Shown here piece by piece: positions 6,742 through 14,909 of a stretch of 64,000 bases of DNA (positions are counted from its first letter, which is position 1; each line of letters begins with the position of its first letter). The stretch spans positions 1 to 64,000 of the forward strand of contig NZ_AUIW01000005.1 in the NCBI RefSeq assembly GCF_000423905.1. The letters are read 5' to 3'. The position numbers and the translations under genes are program-made. The notes below the pieces were generated by a model. That model saw nothing but the letters and a program-made list of their open reading frames with translations. It was not told the origin of the DNA and searched no databases. Origin of the DNA: Thermus antranikianii DSM 12462. GTDB lineage: Bacteria; Deinococcota; Deinococci; Deinococcales; Thermaceae.

Positions 6742-6939
6742 ATGGTGGAACTCACCTTAAAGACCACGGTAAACAGGGTCTTGCAACGCCACCCGGAAGC
6801 GGTGAGCTTGCTAAACGAGATGGGCATAGATACCTGCTGTGGCGGAGCCGATTCCCTGGAGGAAGCCGCCCGCCAAGCAGGCAAGGACCCCGAAGAGGTA
6901 TTGAAGGCCCTCCTGGCCTTTTTGGGGAGGGAAGGATGA
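6742..6939 (+). CDS. DUF542/ScdA-N domain protein (NO or Fe-S stress related)
   Basis: This 65-residue protein consists only of the ScdA N-terminal domain: TVNRVLQRHPEAVSLLNEMGI followed by the diagnostic DTCCGG with adjacent cysteines at 32-33, then a helical tail. In ScdA/YtfE/Ric proteins the domain precedes a di-iron hemerythrin-like domain that repairs NO-damaged Fe-S clusters; here that partner is absent. Stand-alone forms are common in denitrifiers. It overlaps the cupin gene by ATGA, so the two are probably translationally coupled, and it follows the Rrf2 gene, which is likely to control it. Confidence 0.85.
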   Translation: MVELTLKTTVNRVLQRHPEAVSLLNEMGIDTCCGGADSLEEAARQAGKDPEEVLKALLAFLGREG

Positions 6940-7232
6940 ACCTCTTGGAGAAGGCCCGCTACGGCCAGGTCCGGGGGGTGGAACTCCTGGCCGATCACCC
7001 GGAAGTGCGCCTGATCCTCTTCAGCCTGCAAAAGGGGCAGGAGGTCCGGGGTAAAGGGGAACCCCGGGTTCACCTGCTTTGCCTCGAGGGGGAGGGCATC
7101 CTGTGGGCCGGGGAGCGAACCCTCCCCGCCACCCCGGGCACCCTCCTGGCGGCAGAGCCGGGAGAGGCCCACGGGGCCAGGGCCGGGGAAGGAACCTTCC
7201 TGGTGCTAGGCATCCTCACCCCTAGGCCATGA
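6936..7232 (+). CDS. Small cupin-fold protein
   Basis: The 98-residue protein is predicted to be a single cupin barrel: EVRLILFSLQKGQEV, a GEPRVHLLCLEGEG strand pair, then PGTLLAAEPGEAHGARA, where the EPGEAHG turn resembles the second cupin metal motif. The first motif is reduced: H75-like ligands are partly missing, so metal binding is uncertain. It starts at ATG 6936, inside the stop of the DUF542 gene, and ends by overlapping the next start (ATGA at 7229). It therefore belongs to a tightly coupled Rrf2-DUF542-cupin-membrane protein unit. Substrate is unknown. Confidence 0.7.
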   Translation: MNLLEKARYGQVRGVELLADHPEVRLILFSLQKGQEVRGKGEPRVHLLCLEGEGILWAGERTLPATPGTLLAAEPGEAHGARAGEGTFLVLGILTPRP

Positions 7233-7606
7233 TTCCGGCAAGCCGGCTTGCCCTCACCACGGCCCTCCTCTGGTTCCTGGCGGCAAGCCTGGTGGGCCTG
7301 CTCCTAGGCCTGGGCCTCCTTCCCTATAGCTGGAGGCCCGCCCACGCCCACATGCAGCTTCTGGGCTTCGTAAGCCTTATGATCTACGGAGTAGCCTACC
7401 ACGCCCTTCCCCGGTTCCGGGGGGTGGTCTTCCGCAGGCCGGGACTGGCCCTCCTGCAAGTGCTCCTGGCCAACCTCAGCCTTCTGGGAATGGCCTTAGC
7501 CTGGGGCTTCGGGCTTGGGACCTACATATGGGGGTTTTTCGCTCTTCTTTCGCTTCTAGCCGGAGGCCTTTTCGTCCTCCTCATGCTGGAGGTACTCTGG
7601 GGCTAA
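7229..7606 (+). CDS. Four-helix membrane protein resembling part of heme-copper subunit I
   Basis: The 125-residue product has four membrane segments. Its core HAHMQLLGFVSLMIYG with following AYHALPRF resembles the heme-binding helix region of NorB and cbb3-type subunit I, with H39, H41 and H58 as candidate heme ligands. It is far too short to be a catalytic subunit (450 residues or more). Such proteins are usually annotated as cytochrome c oxidase subunit I-like and occur in nitrogen-oxide clusters. It could be a small heme protein, a NO sensor or an assembly factor for the reductase at 4530; none of these is shown. It overlaps the cupin gene by four bases. Confidence 0.7.
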   Translation: MIPASRLALTTALLWFLAASLVGLLLGLGLLPYSWRPAHAHMQLLGFVSLMIYGVAYHALPRFRGVVFRRPGLALLQVLLANLSLLGMALAWGFGLGTYIWGFFALLSLLAGGLFVLLMLEVLWG

Positions 7607-7633
7607 GAAACCCTAAGGACTTCGGAGAACGGT

Positions 7634-8731
7634 ATGCGTGCGACAAGCGTTCCCCTTAAAGCCGTAGCCCTTCCCACGGAGCACGGGGGCTGGGGGTTTA
7701 CCCTAGAACCCATCCTCCTGGGCCTACTCCTCTCGCCAGGACCCCACACCCTGGGGCTATTCCTCCTGGGCCTTTTCGGGTTTCTGGCCCGGCACCCCTT
7801 GAAGCTGGTCTACCAGGACCTAAGGAAGGGCAAACGCTACCCCCGCACCGAGCTGGCCTTAAAGGTGGGCGGGGCCTATTTGGCCCTGGCCCTTCTGGGC
7901 CTTCTCCTTACCGCCTTGACCGCCAAAGGCCCCTTCCTCCTCCCCCTTCTTTTGGCGGTGCCCTTGGGGGTCTACATGCTCTGGGCGGATGCCTCAAACC
8001 GTTCCCGGGACCTTTTCCCCGAGATCGCCGCCGCCTTGGCCATGGCTTCCTTGGCCCCTGCGGGGGTTTTGGCAGGAGGCTTGGAGCCGGGGATCGCTTT
8101 GGGAAGCTTTCTCGCCTTAGCCATCAGGGATATCGCCGCCCTGTACTATGCCCGCACCCAGGTGCTCAGGGCCCGGGGAAGAAACCCCAAGCATTACCCC
8201 GCCCACCTGACCCTCTGGACCTCCTCCCTCCTCGCCCTTCTTCTTCAAGGCCAAGGGCTTCTGCCTGCCCCCACTACCCTTGCCCTTTTCCTCCTGGCCC
8301 TTTATGGAAGTCTCGCCCTCTTGAGACCCCCGGTGGAGGCCAGGATCATCGGCTGGACCCAGATAGGCTTTGGCCTTTTGGTGGTCCTGGCCACCGCTTT
8401 GGGCTATACCCTTGAGGGCCTTCCCACCGCCCTTTTGGGGGTGCCGCTTCTGCACCGGTTCCTGGGGTGGACCCTGGTGGGATTGGCCTTTCTGGCAGGG
8501 CTTTACCTCCTCCTGCGGAAAGAGATAACCAGGCCCGTGCGCCTTCTCCTGGGGCTTTACGACCTGAACGCCCTCTTGGGCCTCCTCTACCTGGCCTTTC
8601 TCTGGAAGCCCCTCCCTCACCCCCTCCTGGCCCTCATCGGGGTGGCCCTCCTCCACCTCCTCCTGAAAAAACCCCATCCCTGGCCCGGGGTTGGCTTCCT
8701 CCTCCTGGGATTCCTCCTTCTTTGGCACTGA
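7634..8731 (+). CDS. YwiC-like integral membrane protein
   Basis: The 365-residue protein is almost wholly hydrophobic, with about 10-12 membrane segments. The N-terminal half has YwiC-family marks: ALPTEHGGWGFTLEP at the start, a RHPLKLVYQDL loop, and a conserved RDIAALYYAR segment near 165. The family was named from the Bacillus subtilis narK-fnr-ywiC-narGHJI region, so linkage to anaerobic nitrogen-oxide respiration is recurrent, but no function is established. The C-terminal third, after about residue 230, looks like a further membrane domain. The polar motifs with E and H near the membrane start hint at a UbiA-like fold; this is speculative. Confidence 0.75.
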   Translation: MRATSVPLKAVALPTEHGGWGFTLEPILLGLLLSPGPHTLGLFLLGLFGFLARHPLKLVYQDLRKGKRYPRTELALKVGGAYLALALLGLLLTALTAKGPFLLPLLLAVPLGVYMLWADASNRSRDLFPEIAAALAMASLAPAGVLAGGLEPGIALGSFLALAIRDIAALYYARTQVLRARGRNPKHYPAHLTLWTSSLLALLLQGQGLLPAPTTLALFLLALYGSLALLRPPVEARIIGWTQIGFGLLVVLATALGYTLEGLPTALLGVPLLHRFLGWTLVGLAFLAGLYLLLRKEITRPVRLLLGLYDLNALLGLLYLAFLWKPLPHPLLALIGVALLHLLLKKPHPWPGVGFLLLGFLLLWH

Positions 8732-8789
8732 GGTCCATGGTGGGCGGAACCACCCTCTTCCTCTCCCTGCTACCGGGGAAAATAGAAGC

Positions 8790-9812
8790 ATGAGGAAAGC
8801 CAGGGGGATCCTCCTTCTTCTTCCCTTGGCCGGGGCCCTCTACGCCCTGTGGAGCCAGCCTGTACAGCTTTGGGGTAGGCCAGAAAACGTAACTTGGGAA
8901 CTGGCCCAGGCGCCTCCTGAACGCCTGCAGGAGGTCTACACCAGGGCCCATCCCGCCGTCTTGCGCATAGACGGCCCGGAGGGAAGCCGGGGCACAGGGT
9001 TCTTTTATCGGGAGGGCCTCGTCCTTACCGCCTACCACGTGGTGGCCGAGGGCGGGCCTTATACCCTGGTGCTCTCCAACCAAAAGCGGGCCACGGCCAC
9101 CCTTCTCGGTTTCGCCGAGCCCATGGACCTGGCGATCCTGGCCACGGAGGCCCGGGCCCCCGCCCTCCTTTCCCTGGAAACCCAAAGGCGCCCCCAGGTG
9201 GGGGAAGCAGTCTTGCACATCGGCAACGGGCGCAACCAGTTCATCGCCCCCCGGTATGGGCGCATCACCCGGCTTTTCGTGGACCCCTCGCCTTTTCTCC
9301 CCCAGGGCCTGGTGGAAACCAGCCTCCCCCTTTCCCCCGGGGATTCGGGAGGACCCGTGCTGGACCTCGAGGGAAAAGTGGTGGGGGTGGCGGTGGCCAT
9401 CGGCCAGACGGAGGAGGGCTTCCGAAGTTTCTTCACCCCGTTCCTGGGCCGGGGCCAGGTCCTGGCGGAGATGGAAGGGGGTAAGCGAAGCTACTGGCCC
9501 TACCTGGGCCTGAGGGGTCCAAGGGGCTTAACCCCAGAGCTGGCCCGGGAGCTGGGCCTGCCCCCGGGTGGGGTGCTGGTGGGCGAGGTGGTCCCGGGCG
9601 GGGCCGCCCACCGGGCAGGGCTTAGGGGCCTGGAGACAGGAGGGGTGCCGGATGTGATCCTCGAGGTCAACGGGGTCAAGGTGAACAGCTTCGAGGACCT
9701 CCTGCGGGAGGTGCGCCGCCACCAGGTGGGGGACCGGGTCCGCCTTAGTGTGCGCCGGGGCGGGGAGGTCCTCCAGGTAGAGGTGGAGCTCGCTCCCTTT
9801 CCCGGAAGGTGA
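8790..9812 (+). CDS. HtrA/DegP-type secreted serine protease with PDZ domain
   Basis: This is a periplasmic quality-control protease of 340 residues. An N-terminal signal or anchor helix (about 5-20) leads into a trypsin-like domain with the catalytic triad H83 (TAYHVV), D113 (PMDLAIL) and S186 (PGDSGGP). One PDZ domain follows from about residue 240 (GGVLVGEVVPGGAAHRAGL, later VILEVNGVKVNSFEDL). One PDZ and an anchor resemble DegS/HtrA of Gram-positives. ATG 8790 is chosen because a longer frame upstream has no signal features. The gene abuts the convergent peptidase gene at TGATCA with no spacer. Confidence 0.9.
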   Translation: MRKARGILLLLPLAGALYALWSQPVQLWGRPENVTWELAQAPPERLQEVYTRAHPAVLRIDGPEGSRGTGFFYREGLVLTAYHVVAEGGPYTLVLSNQKRATATLLGFAEPMDLAILATEARAPALLSLETQRRPQVGEAVLHIGNGRNQFIAPRYGRITRLFVDPSPFLPQGLVETSLPLSPGDSGGPVLDLEGKVVGVAVAIGQTEEGFRSFFTPFLGRGQVLAEMEGGKRSYWPYLGLRGPRGLTPELARELGLPPGGVLVGEVVPGGAAHRAGLRGLETGGVPDVILEVNGVKVNSFEDLLREVRRHQVGDRVRLSVRRGGEVLQVEVELAPFPGR

Positions 9813-10787
9813 TCAGCCCATGAGGTCCTGGTAAGCGGGAATCCCCGGCGCACTCCCCGAAAGGAGCACCGCCCGAAGGATCGCCCGGGTTACGGCGTCG
9901 GCGGCGTAGGCCCCGAGGCGCAAGAGGGTGTAGGGGGCCACCCCCTTCCCCTCCCCCAGGGCCAGGGCAAAGACCAGGTCCCCATCCAGGGGCGTATGGG
10001 CCGGACGGATGGCCCGGGCAATCCCATCCTGGGCCATGATGGCAAGCCTCTTGGCCTGGGCCTTGCTAAGGGGCGCATCCGTGGCCACCACCGCCAGGGT
10101 GGTGTTCTGGCCAAAAAGGAAAGGGTAGCGGTAGTCCTCAGGCCTCCCCTGGTAGCGGGAGCGGTCCGGCAGAAGGGCCCTTTCCTCCTCCGCAAGGAGA
10201 TCCTCCCCGTAAAGCCTCCCCGTCTGAGGGTCAAAGGGCCGGCCCAGGCTGTTGACCGCCACCAAGGCCATGATCCGGTGGCCTTCCTCCAGAAGGTACC
10301 CTGCCAAGCCCACCCCGCCCTTGACTCCCCCCGCCACCGCCCCCGTGCCCGCCCCCACGCTACCCTCCTCCACCCTTTCCCCTGCGGCCAAGGCTGCCTG
10401 GTACCCTGCCTCCACCCCGGGCGGGCGGTGGATCCTCCCCCGGCCCAGGTCGTAGAGGACCGCTGCGGGCACGATGGGCACCACACCCCCTGGGGTGGGG
10501 AAGCCCTTTCCCCTTTCCGCCAAGTAGCGCATGACCCCATCCGCCGCCCTTAGGCCGAAGGCGCTTCCCCCGGTAAGCAGGATGGCCTGCACCTTCTCCA
10601 CGGTGTTCTCCGGGGACAGGAGGTCGGTTTCCCGCGTACCGGGAGCCGCCCCCCGCACGTCCACCGCCCCCACCGCTCCCTCTTCCACCAGGACCACGGT
10701 GGAGCCGGTGAGGGCCTCGAGGTCGGTGAAATGCCCTACCCTTAATCCCGGCAAAAGGGCCGCCTTGCCCCACAAGGCTTCCGCCAT
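9813..10787 (-). CDS. P1 family peptidase (DmpA/L-aminopeptidase D-esterase-like)
   Basis: The 324-residue protein belongs to the self-processing P1/S58 peptidases, cytoplasmic N-terminal nucleophile hydrolases that release N-terminal amino acids. Family features are LPGLRVGHFTD at the start, the VDVRGAAPGTRETDLL block, LLTGGSAFGLRAADGVMRYL, and the GAGTGAVAGG loop. The GQNTTLAVVATDA segment near residue 225 matches the autocleavage and nucleophile region. A GATACT hexamer ends six bases before ATG 10787, so the transcript may be leaderless. The natural substrate is unknown. It is convergent with the HtrA-type protease and divergent from the aldolase gene. Confidence 0.9.
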   Translation of the reverse strand: MAEALWGKAALLPGLRVGHFTDLEALTGSTVVLVEEGAVGAVDVRGAAPGTRETDLLSPENTVEKVQAILLTGGSAFGLRAADGVMRYLAERGKGFPTPGGVVPIVPAAVLYDLGRGRIHRPPGVEAGYQAALAAGERVEEGSVGAGTGAVAGGVKGGVGLAGYLLEEGHRIMALVAVNSLGRPFDPQTGRLYGEDLLAEEERALLPDRSRYQGRPEDYRYPFLFGQNTTLAVVATDAPLSKAQAKRLAIMAQDGIARAIRPAHTPLDGDLVFALALGEGKGVAPYTLLRLGAYAADAVTRAILRAVLLSGSAPGIPAYQDLMG

Positions 10788-10831
10788 AAGGCCAGTATCA
10801 GGTAGGCTAGGGAGCAGGACAAGGAGGAAGT

Positions 10832-11893
10832 ATGTGGGAGTACCTGATCCACGGCGAGCCTTCTCCTAACGTCCAAACCTTTCTGGAAGGGCTGGGGAAA
10901 GCCCTGGAAGCCCAGGGGTTTCGCTACAACCCTCAGGCCGAGGCTCCAAACCTGGTGCTGAACGCCATCTCCCTGGAAAACCCACGCCCCTATCGCCGGC
11001 GGGCCCAGGCTACCTTCGTGGCCTCGGTACTGGAGCTTCCCGCCTTTCCCGAAAACCCCCTCCAGGCTCTCTACCCCTACTTGGTCCGGGCTCTTTCCAA
11101 CGTGCTCCTGGCCTATGTGCCCCACCAGGGGGTCAAGTTCCTCACCCTGGAGCTTGGGCACTACGACGAACCCAACGGGGAAGGGTTTTACGAGAGGGTG
11201 GCCGGGCGCCTGAAGCCCATCGCCTGCAGCCGCCTGGTCATCAACAACATCTTCCACACGGACCTCGAGCCCGAACTCTGGCAAGGGGACGAGCTTACGG
11301 AAAGCATGTACCGGGCGGGGAAGAAACTCAAGGAGTGGGACCTCCTTCCTGCTCCCTTCCCCATCGAGGAGATCCTGCCCCCCGAGGACCTGCGGCATGT
11401 CAAACGGCTTTACGGTATCGGGGGTCTTTCCTATGGAAACCTCTCGGTGCGCAAGGACGAGCGCCGCTTCTGGATGTCCGCAAGCGGGGTGGACAAGGCC
11501 AACCTGAAGGAGATCGGCCGGGACATCCTCATGGTGAAGGACTACGACCCCGAGCAAAACGCCATCCTCCTCTCCGTGCCCCCCCACGTGGAACCCAGGC
11601 GGGTCAGCGTGGACGCCATCGAGCACTGGATGATCTACCGGGAACACCCCGGGGTCGGGGCCATCCTGCACGTGCACGCCTGGATGGAAGGGGTTCCCGC
11701 CACCCCCTTCAACTACCCTTGCGGCACCTACGAGCTGGCCCAGGCGGTGGCGGAAAAGGTGCGCCAAGCCCCTGACCCCACCCGGGCGGTGGTGGGCTTG
11801 AAAAACCATGGCCTCACCATCACCGGGCGCAGCCTGGACGAGATCATGGAGCGGATAGAGGGTAAGCTCATCCGCACCGTGCCCATGTCATGA
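10832..11893 (+). CDS. Class II aldolase/adducin-domain protein with extra N-terminal domain
   Basis: The C-terminal half (about 185-350) is a class II aldolase/adducin domain, with GGLSYGNLSVR, a SASGVDKANL substrate loop, HVHAW as metal ligands, and LKNHGLTITG. The enzymes use a divalent metal to cleave or epimerise sugar phosphates. The first 180 residues form a separate domain that I do not recognise, containing HQGVKFLTLELGHYDEPNG. AAGGAGGAAGT precedes ATG 10832. It overlaps the downstream zinc dehydrogenase gene by four bases (ATGA), so the two probably act in one sugar or polyol pathway. The substrate cannot be read from the sequence. Confidence 0.8.
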   Translation: MWEYLIHGEPSPNVQTFLEGLGKALEAQGFRYNPQAEAPNLVLNAISLENPRPYRRRAQATFVASVLELPAFPENPLQALYPYLVRALSNVLLAYVPHQGVKFLTLELGHYDEPNGEGFYERVAGRLKPIACSRLVINNIFHTDLEPELWQGDELTESMYRAGKKLKEWDLLPAPFPIEEILPPEDLRHVKRLYGIGGLSYGNLSVRKDERRFWMSASGVDKANLKEIGRDILMVKDYDPEQNAILLSVPPHVEPRRVSVDAIEHWMIYREHPGVGAILHVHAWMEGVPATPFNYPCGTYELAQAVAEKVRQAPDPTRAVVGLKNHGLTITGRSLDEIMERIEGKLIRTVPMS

Positions 11894-12984
11894 AGGCCCT
11901 CCTCTACACCCCTTCCCTTCCCCGCTTTTTTGCCGCCAGGGTCCTGGGCAAGCGATTTCCCAAGGGCCTTCTACCCCTAAGCCTCACCCAACTTCCCCTT
12001 CCCGAACGGCAAGGCTTCGTACGGGTGAGGGTCAGGCTAAGCGGGGTCTGCGGCTCGGACCTGGCCCTTCTCTACGGGAAAAGCCCCCCATCCATCAGCC
12101 CCTTTTTCTCCTTTCCCGCCGTCCTTGGCCACGAGATCCTGGGGGAGGTGGAGGGAAGCCTGGTGGCGGTAAACCCTCTCCTCACCTGCGCCGACCGTGG
12201 CCTTCCCCCCTGCCCAAAGTGCCAGGAGGGCGAGGAAGGCCTATGCCAGAACGTGGCGGAAGGATCCCTGGCCCCAGGGATGCTGGGCTACAACCGGGAC
12301 CTGCCCGGGGGTTGGGGAGAGTGGATCCTGGCCCGGCCCGAGCGGCTTTACCCCATCCCAGCCCACGTCCCCGAGGAACGGGCGGTGCTCGCCGAGCCCC
12401 TGGCGGTGGTGGTGCGGGGCCTTAAGAAGCTGAAGCCCTGGCCCAAGGAGGTCCTGATCCTGGGCATGGGTACCTTGGGCCTTCTGGCCCTCAAGGCCCT
12501 TAGGGCCCTGGGGTTTTCTGGAAAGGTCTACGCGGTGGCCAAGTACCCCCACCAGGCGGAGCGGGCTTTGGCCTTCGGGGCGGATGGGGTCTATGGAAGC
12601 GCCAAAGAGGCCCTGCTGGAGCGGGCCAAGCGCTACCGCTACCTCCTCTTTGAAGGGTACCGGGGTGGGTACGAGGCGGTCCTCGAGGCTTCGGGAAGCG
12701 GGGCGGGTTTCCGCCAGGCCCTTACCCTGGCCCAGGAAGGAGGCCGGGTGCTCCTTCTGGGGGCCCCTGGGCTGGACTGGGCCGACCTCTCCCCCTTCTG
12801 GTTCAAGGAGGTGGGCCTGGTAGGAAGCTACACCTATAGCCCCGAGGAGTTTGCTCAGGCGGTGGGACTCCTTCCCGAGCTGGTGGGCCTCGAGGCCCTC
12901 ATCGGGGGCATCTTCCCTCTTACCGACTGGCAAAAAGCCCTTTCCGCCAAGGGCAAAGCCCTATTCCGGCCAAATGTGTCCTGA
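11890..12984 (+). CDS. Zinc-type alcohol/polyol dehydrogenase (MDR family)
   Basis: The 364-residue protein is a medium-chain dehydrogenase. The catalytic domain has SGVCGSDLALLYG, with the zinc Cys, and VLGHEILGEVEG, with the zinc His-Glu pair. Four cysteines between about 98 and 117 (LLTC, PPC, KC and LCQN) form the structural zinc lobe. The Rossmann domain has GMGTLGLLALKALRALG. The organisation resembles sorbitol or glucose dehydrogenases; the cofactor and substrate are not determined. ATG 11890 overlaps the aldolase stop, which predicts translational coupling and a shared pathway. An inverted repeat containing the next operon's -10 follows the stop. Confidence 0.85.
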   Translation: MKALLYTPSLPRFFAARVLGKRFPKGLLPLSLTQLPLPERQGFVRVRVRLSGVCGSDLALLYGKSPPSISPFFSFPAVLGHEILGEVEGSLVAVNPLLTCADRGLPPCPKCQEGEEGLCQNVAEGSLAPGMLGYNRDLPGGWGEWILARPERLYPIPAHVPEERAVLAEPLAVVVRGLKKLKPWPKEVLILGMGTLGLLALKALRALGFSGKVYAVAKYPHQAERALAFGADGVYGSAKEALLERAKRYRYLLFEGYRGGYEAVLEASGSGAGFRQALTLAQEGGRVLLLGAPGLDWADLSPFWFKEVGLVGSYTYSPEEFAQAVGLLPELVGLEALIGGIFPLTDWQKALSAKGKALFRPNVS

Positions 12985-12988
12985 AGGG

Positions 12989-13018
12989 GAGTATCCCCTG
13001 GCCTGGGGGGCTATACTC
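12989..13018 (+). promoter_or_regulatory. Inverted repeat with -10 box before the MoxR operon
   Basis: GGAGTAT (12989-12995) is complementary to ATACTCC (13013-13019), with CCCC and GGGG inside the arms. The right arm contains TATACT (13012-13017), a good -10. The structure could end the upstream transcript, or be an operator over the MoxR-operon promoter. Confidence 0.4.
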
Positions 13019-13042
13019 CTGGGAAACCCTTAGGGGGTGGGC

Positions 13043-14080
13043 ATGGCCTGGGAAGAGGAACCCTTCTTGGCGGCAGGGGAAAGGCTTCGGGCCCTCCTGA
13101 AGGAGGTCAAGCAGGTCATCGTGGGCCAGGACCACCTCCTGGAGAGGATGCTGGTGGCCCTTCTCGCCCGGGGCCATCTCCTGATCGAGGGGGTGCCGGG
13201 GCTGGCCAAGACCCTGGCGGTGAAGACCCTGGCCCAGGCGGTCGGGGGGAACTTCAAAAGAATCCAGTTCACTCCCGATCTGGTGCCCGCCGACCTCCTG
13301 GGAACCCGCATCTATAACCCCAAGGAAGGGGAGTTCAAGACCGAGCTCGGTCCCATCTTCGCCCACCTCCTTCTGGCGGACGAGATCAACCGGGCCCCGG
13401 CCAAGGTGCAGTCGGCCCTCCTCGAGGCCATGCAGGAGCGCCAGGTGACCCTGGGCAAGGAAACCTACCCCCTACCCAAGCCCTTCCTGGTGCTGGCCAC
13501 GCAAAACCCCATAGAAAGCGAGGGCACCTATCCCCTGCCGGAAGCCCAACTGGACCGCTTCCTCCTCAAGGTGGTGGTGGACTACCCTGCCTTCCACGAG
13601 GAGCTCCTCATCGTGGAGCGCATGACCACGGGGGAGGAGATCCAGGTGGCCCAGGTGCTTTCCCTGGAAGAGGTTTTGGAGCTTTCCCGCCTGGCCGACC
13701 GCGTCTACGTCCACCCCAAGGTGGCCGAGCACGCCGTGGCCCTGGTCCAGGCCACCCGGGATCTGGAAAGGGCGGGGCTTAAGGACCTGAAGCCCTTTGT
13801 GGCCTACGGGGCAAGCCCCCGGGCCTCCTTGGCCCTGGTCCAGGGGGCCAAGGCCCTGGCCCTGGTCCGGGGGCGGGCCCACGCCCTGCCGGAGGATGTG
13901 CGGGATCTGTACCTGGACGCCCTCCGCCACCGCGTGATCCTCTCCTACCAGGCCCTGGCGGAGGGCGTGCGGGTGGAGGACGTGCTGGAAGCCATCCTCA
14001 ACCGCCTTCCCCCGCCCTTCGTGCCCCTTCACGACCCCTATGGAGACGCCCGAAGCCCTCTTGGCCCGCCTGGAGCTTAA
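13043..14080 (+). CDS. MoxR-family AAA+ ATPase
   Basis: The 345-residue protein is an AAA+ ATPase with Walker A GVPGLAKT, Walker B LLADEIN, sensor 1 in LVLATQNPIE, and a C-terminal lid domain carrying sensor 2 (GASPRASLALV). MoxR proteins act as chaperones for assembling complexes with VWA-domain partners, and here DUF58 and two VWA proteins follow in one operon. ATG 13043 is chosen because TTAGGGGGTGG lies six bases upstream; GTG 13037 is possible. It overlaps the DUF58 gene by 41 bases. The promoter is probably the TATACT at 13012. Confidence 0.92.
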   Translation: MAWEEEPFLAAGERLRALLKEVKQVIVGQDHLLERMLVALLARGHLLIEGVPGLAKTLAVKTLAQAVGGNFKRIQFTPDLVPADLLGTRIYNPKEGEFKTELGPIFAHLLLADEINRAPAKVQSALLEAMQERQVTLGKETYPLPKPFLVLATQNPIESEGTYPLPEAQLDRFLLKVVVDYPAFHEELLIVERMTTGEEIQVAQVLSLEEVLELSRLADRVYVHPKVAEHAVALVQATRDLERAGLKDLKPFVAYGASPRASLALVQGAKALALVRGRAHALPEDVRDLYLDALRHRVILSYQALAEGVRVEDVLEAILNRLPPPFVPLHDPYGDARSPLGPPGA

Positions 14081-14909
14081 GGTGGTACGTCCCCTGGATG
14101 GGCTCCTCTTTGGGGACTACCGGGGGGTGTTCTACGGCAAGAGCCTGGAGCTGGCGGAGATCAGTCCCTATGCCCCTGGGGACGAGGCCGAACGCATCGA
14201 CTGGCCCGCCACCGCCCGAACCGGGGAACTCCACGTGCGCCGCTTTCGCGAGGAGCGGGAACTCACCCTGTGGCTCCTCCTGGATGGAAGCCCCTCCATG
14301 CGCTTTGGCTCTAGGAGGCGGGAAAAGTACACCCTGGCCCTGGAGCTGGCCCTGAGCGTGGCCTATATCGCCCTCCGCCACGGAAACCGGGTGGGGGCTA
14401 TCCTGCCCTCGGGCCTCCTGCCCCCTCGAGGAGGAAAGGCCCAGGCCCTCCTCCTGGCCCGGGAGGCCCTTAAGGGCGGGAAGGCGCTTTCCCTGGGGGA
14501 AGCCTTGGGGCTTCTGGAGCGGGTGGCCAGGCGCCGGAGCCTGGTCTTCGTCTTCTCGGACTTCCTGGACACCTTTTCCGCTCCCTTTTCCCGCCTGGCC
14601 GCCCGGCACGACCTGGTGGGGGTCTTGGTGGAGGACCCCTTGGAACGGGCCCTGCCCCGGGCAGGGGTGCTCTCCTTCGTGGACCCGGAAACCGGGGCCC
14701 AGGTGGAGGTGAACACCCTGGACCCAAGGGTGCGGGAAGCCTACCGCCTCCGGGCGGAGGCCCTCAGGGCCGCCAGGATGCGGGAGATCCTCAAGGCGGG
14801 TGCCGATCTCCTGGTGGCCTCCACGGAGATGGACCTGCTTCCCCTCCTCCTCGGCTTCGTGGAAAGGAGGCGCAGGTGGCCTTCAAAAGCCCCGAGGGCT
14901 TCCTCTTAG
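14040..14909 (+). CDS. DUF58 domain protein
   Basis: The 289-residue protein carries the DUF58 core (GDYRGVFYGKSLELAEISPY, then PGDEAERIDWPATAR) and runs into a VWA-like fold with LLLDGSPSMRFG as a degenerate MIDAS motif. It has no signal peptide and is probably cytoplasmic, working with the MoxR ATPase. The order moxR-DUF58-VWA-VWA is the common bacterial aerotolerance-type (Bat) layout; the cellular target is unknown. ATG 14040 lies inside the end of the MoxR gene. The 3' end overlaps the next gene, whose GTG start follows GGAGGCGCAG. Confidence 0.88.
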   Translation: METPEALLARLELKVVRPLDGLLFGDYRGVFYGKSLELAEISPYAPGDEAERIDWPATARTGELHVRRFREERELTLWLLLDGSPSMRFGSRRREKYTLALELALSVAYIALRHGNRVGAILPSGLLPPRGGKAQALLLAREALKGGKALSLGEALGLLERVARRRSLVFVFSDFLDTFSAPFSRLAARHDLVGVLVEDPLERALPRAGVLSFVDPETGAQVEVNTLDPRVREAYRLRAEALRAARMREILKAGADLLVASTEMDLLPLLLGFVERRRRWPSKAPRASS

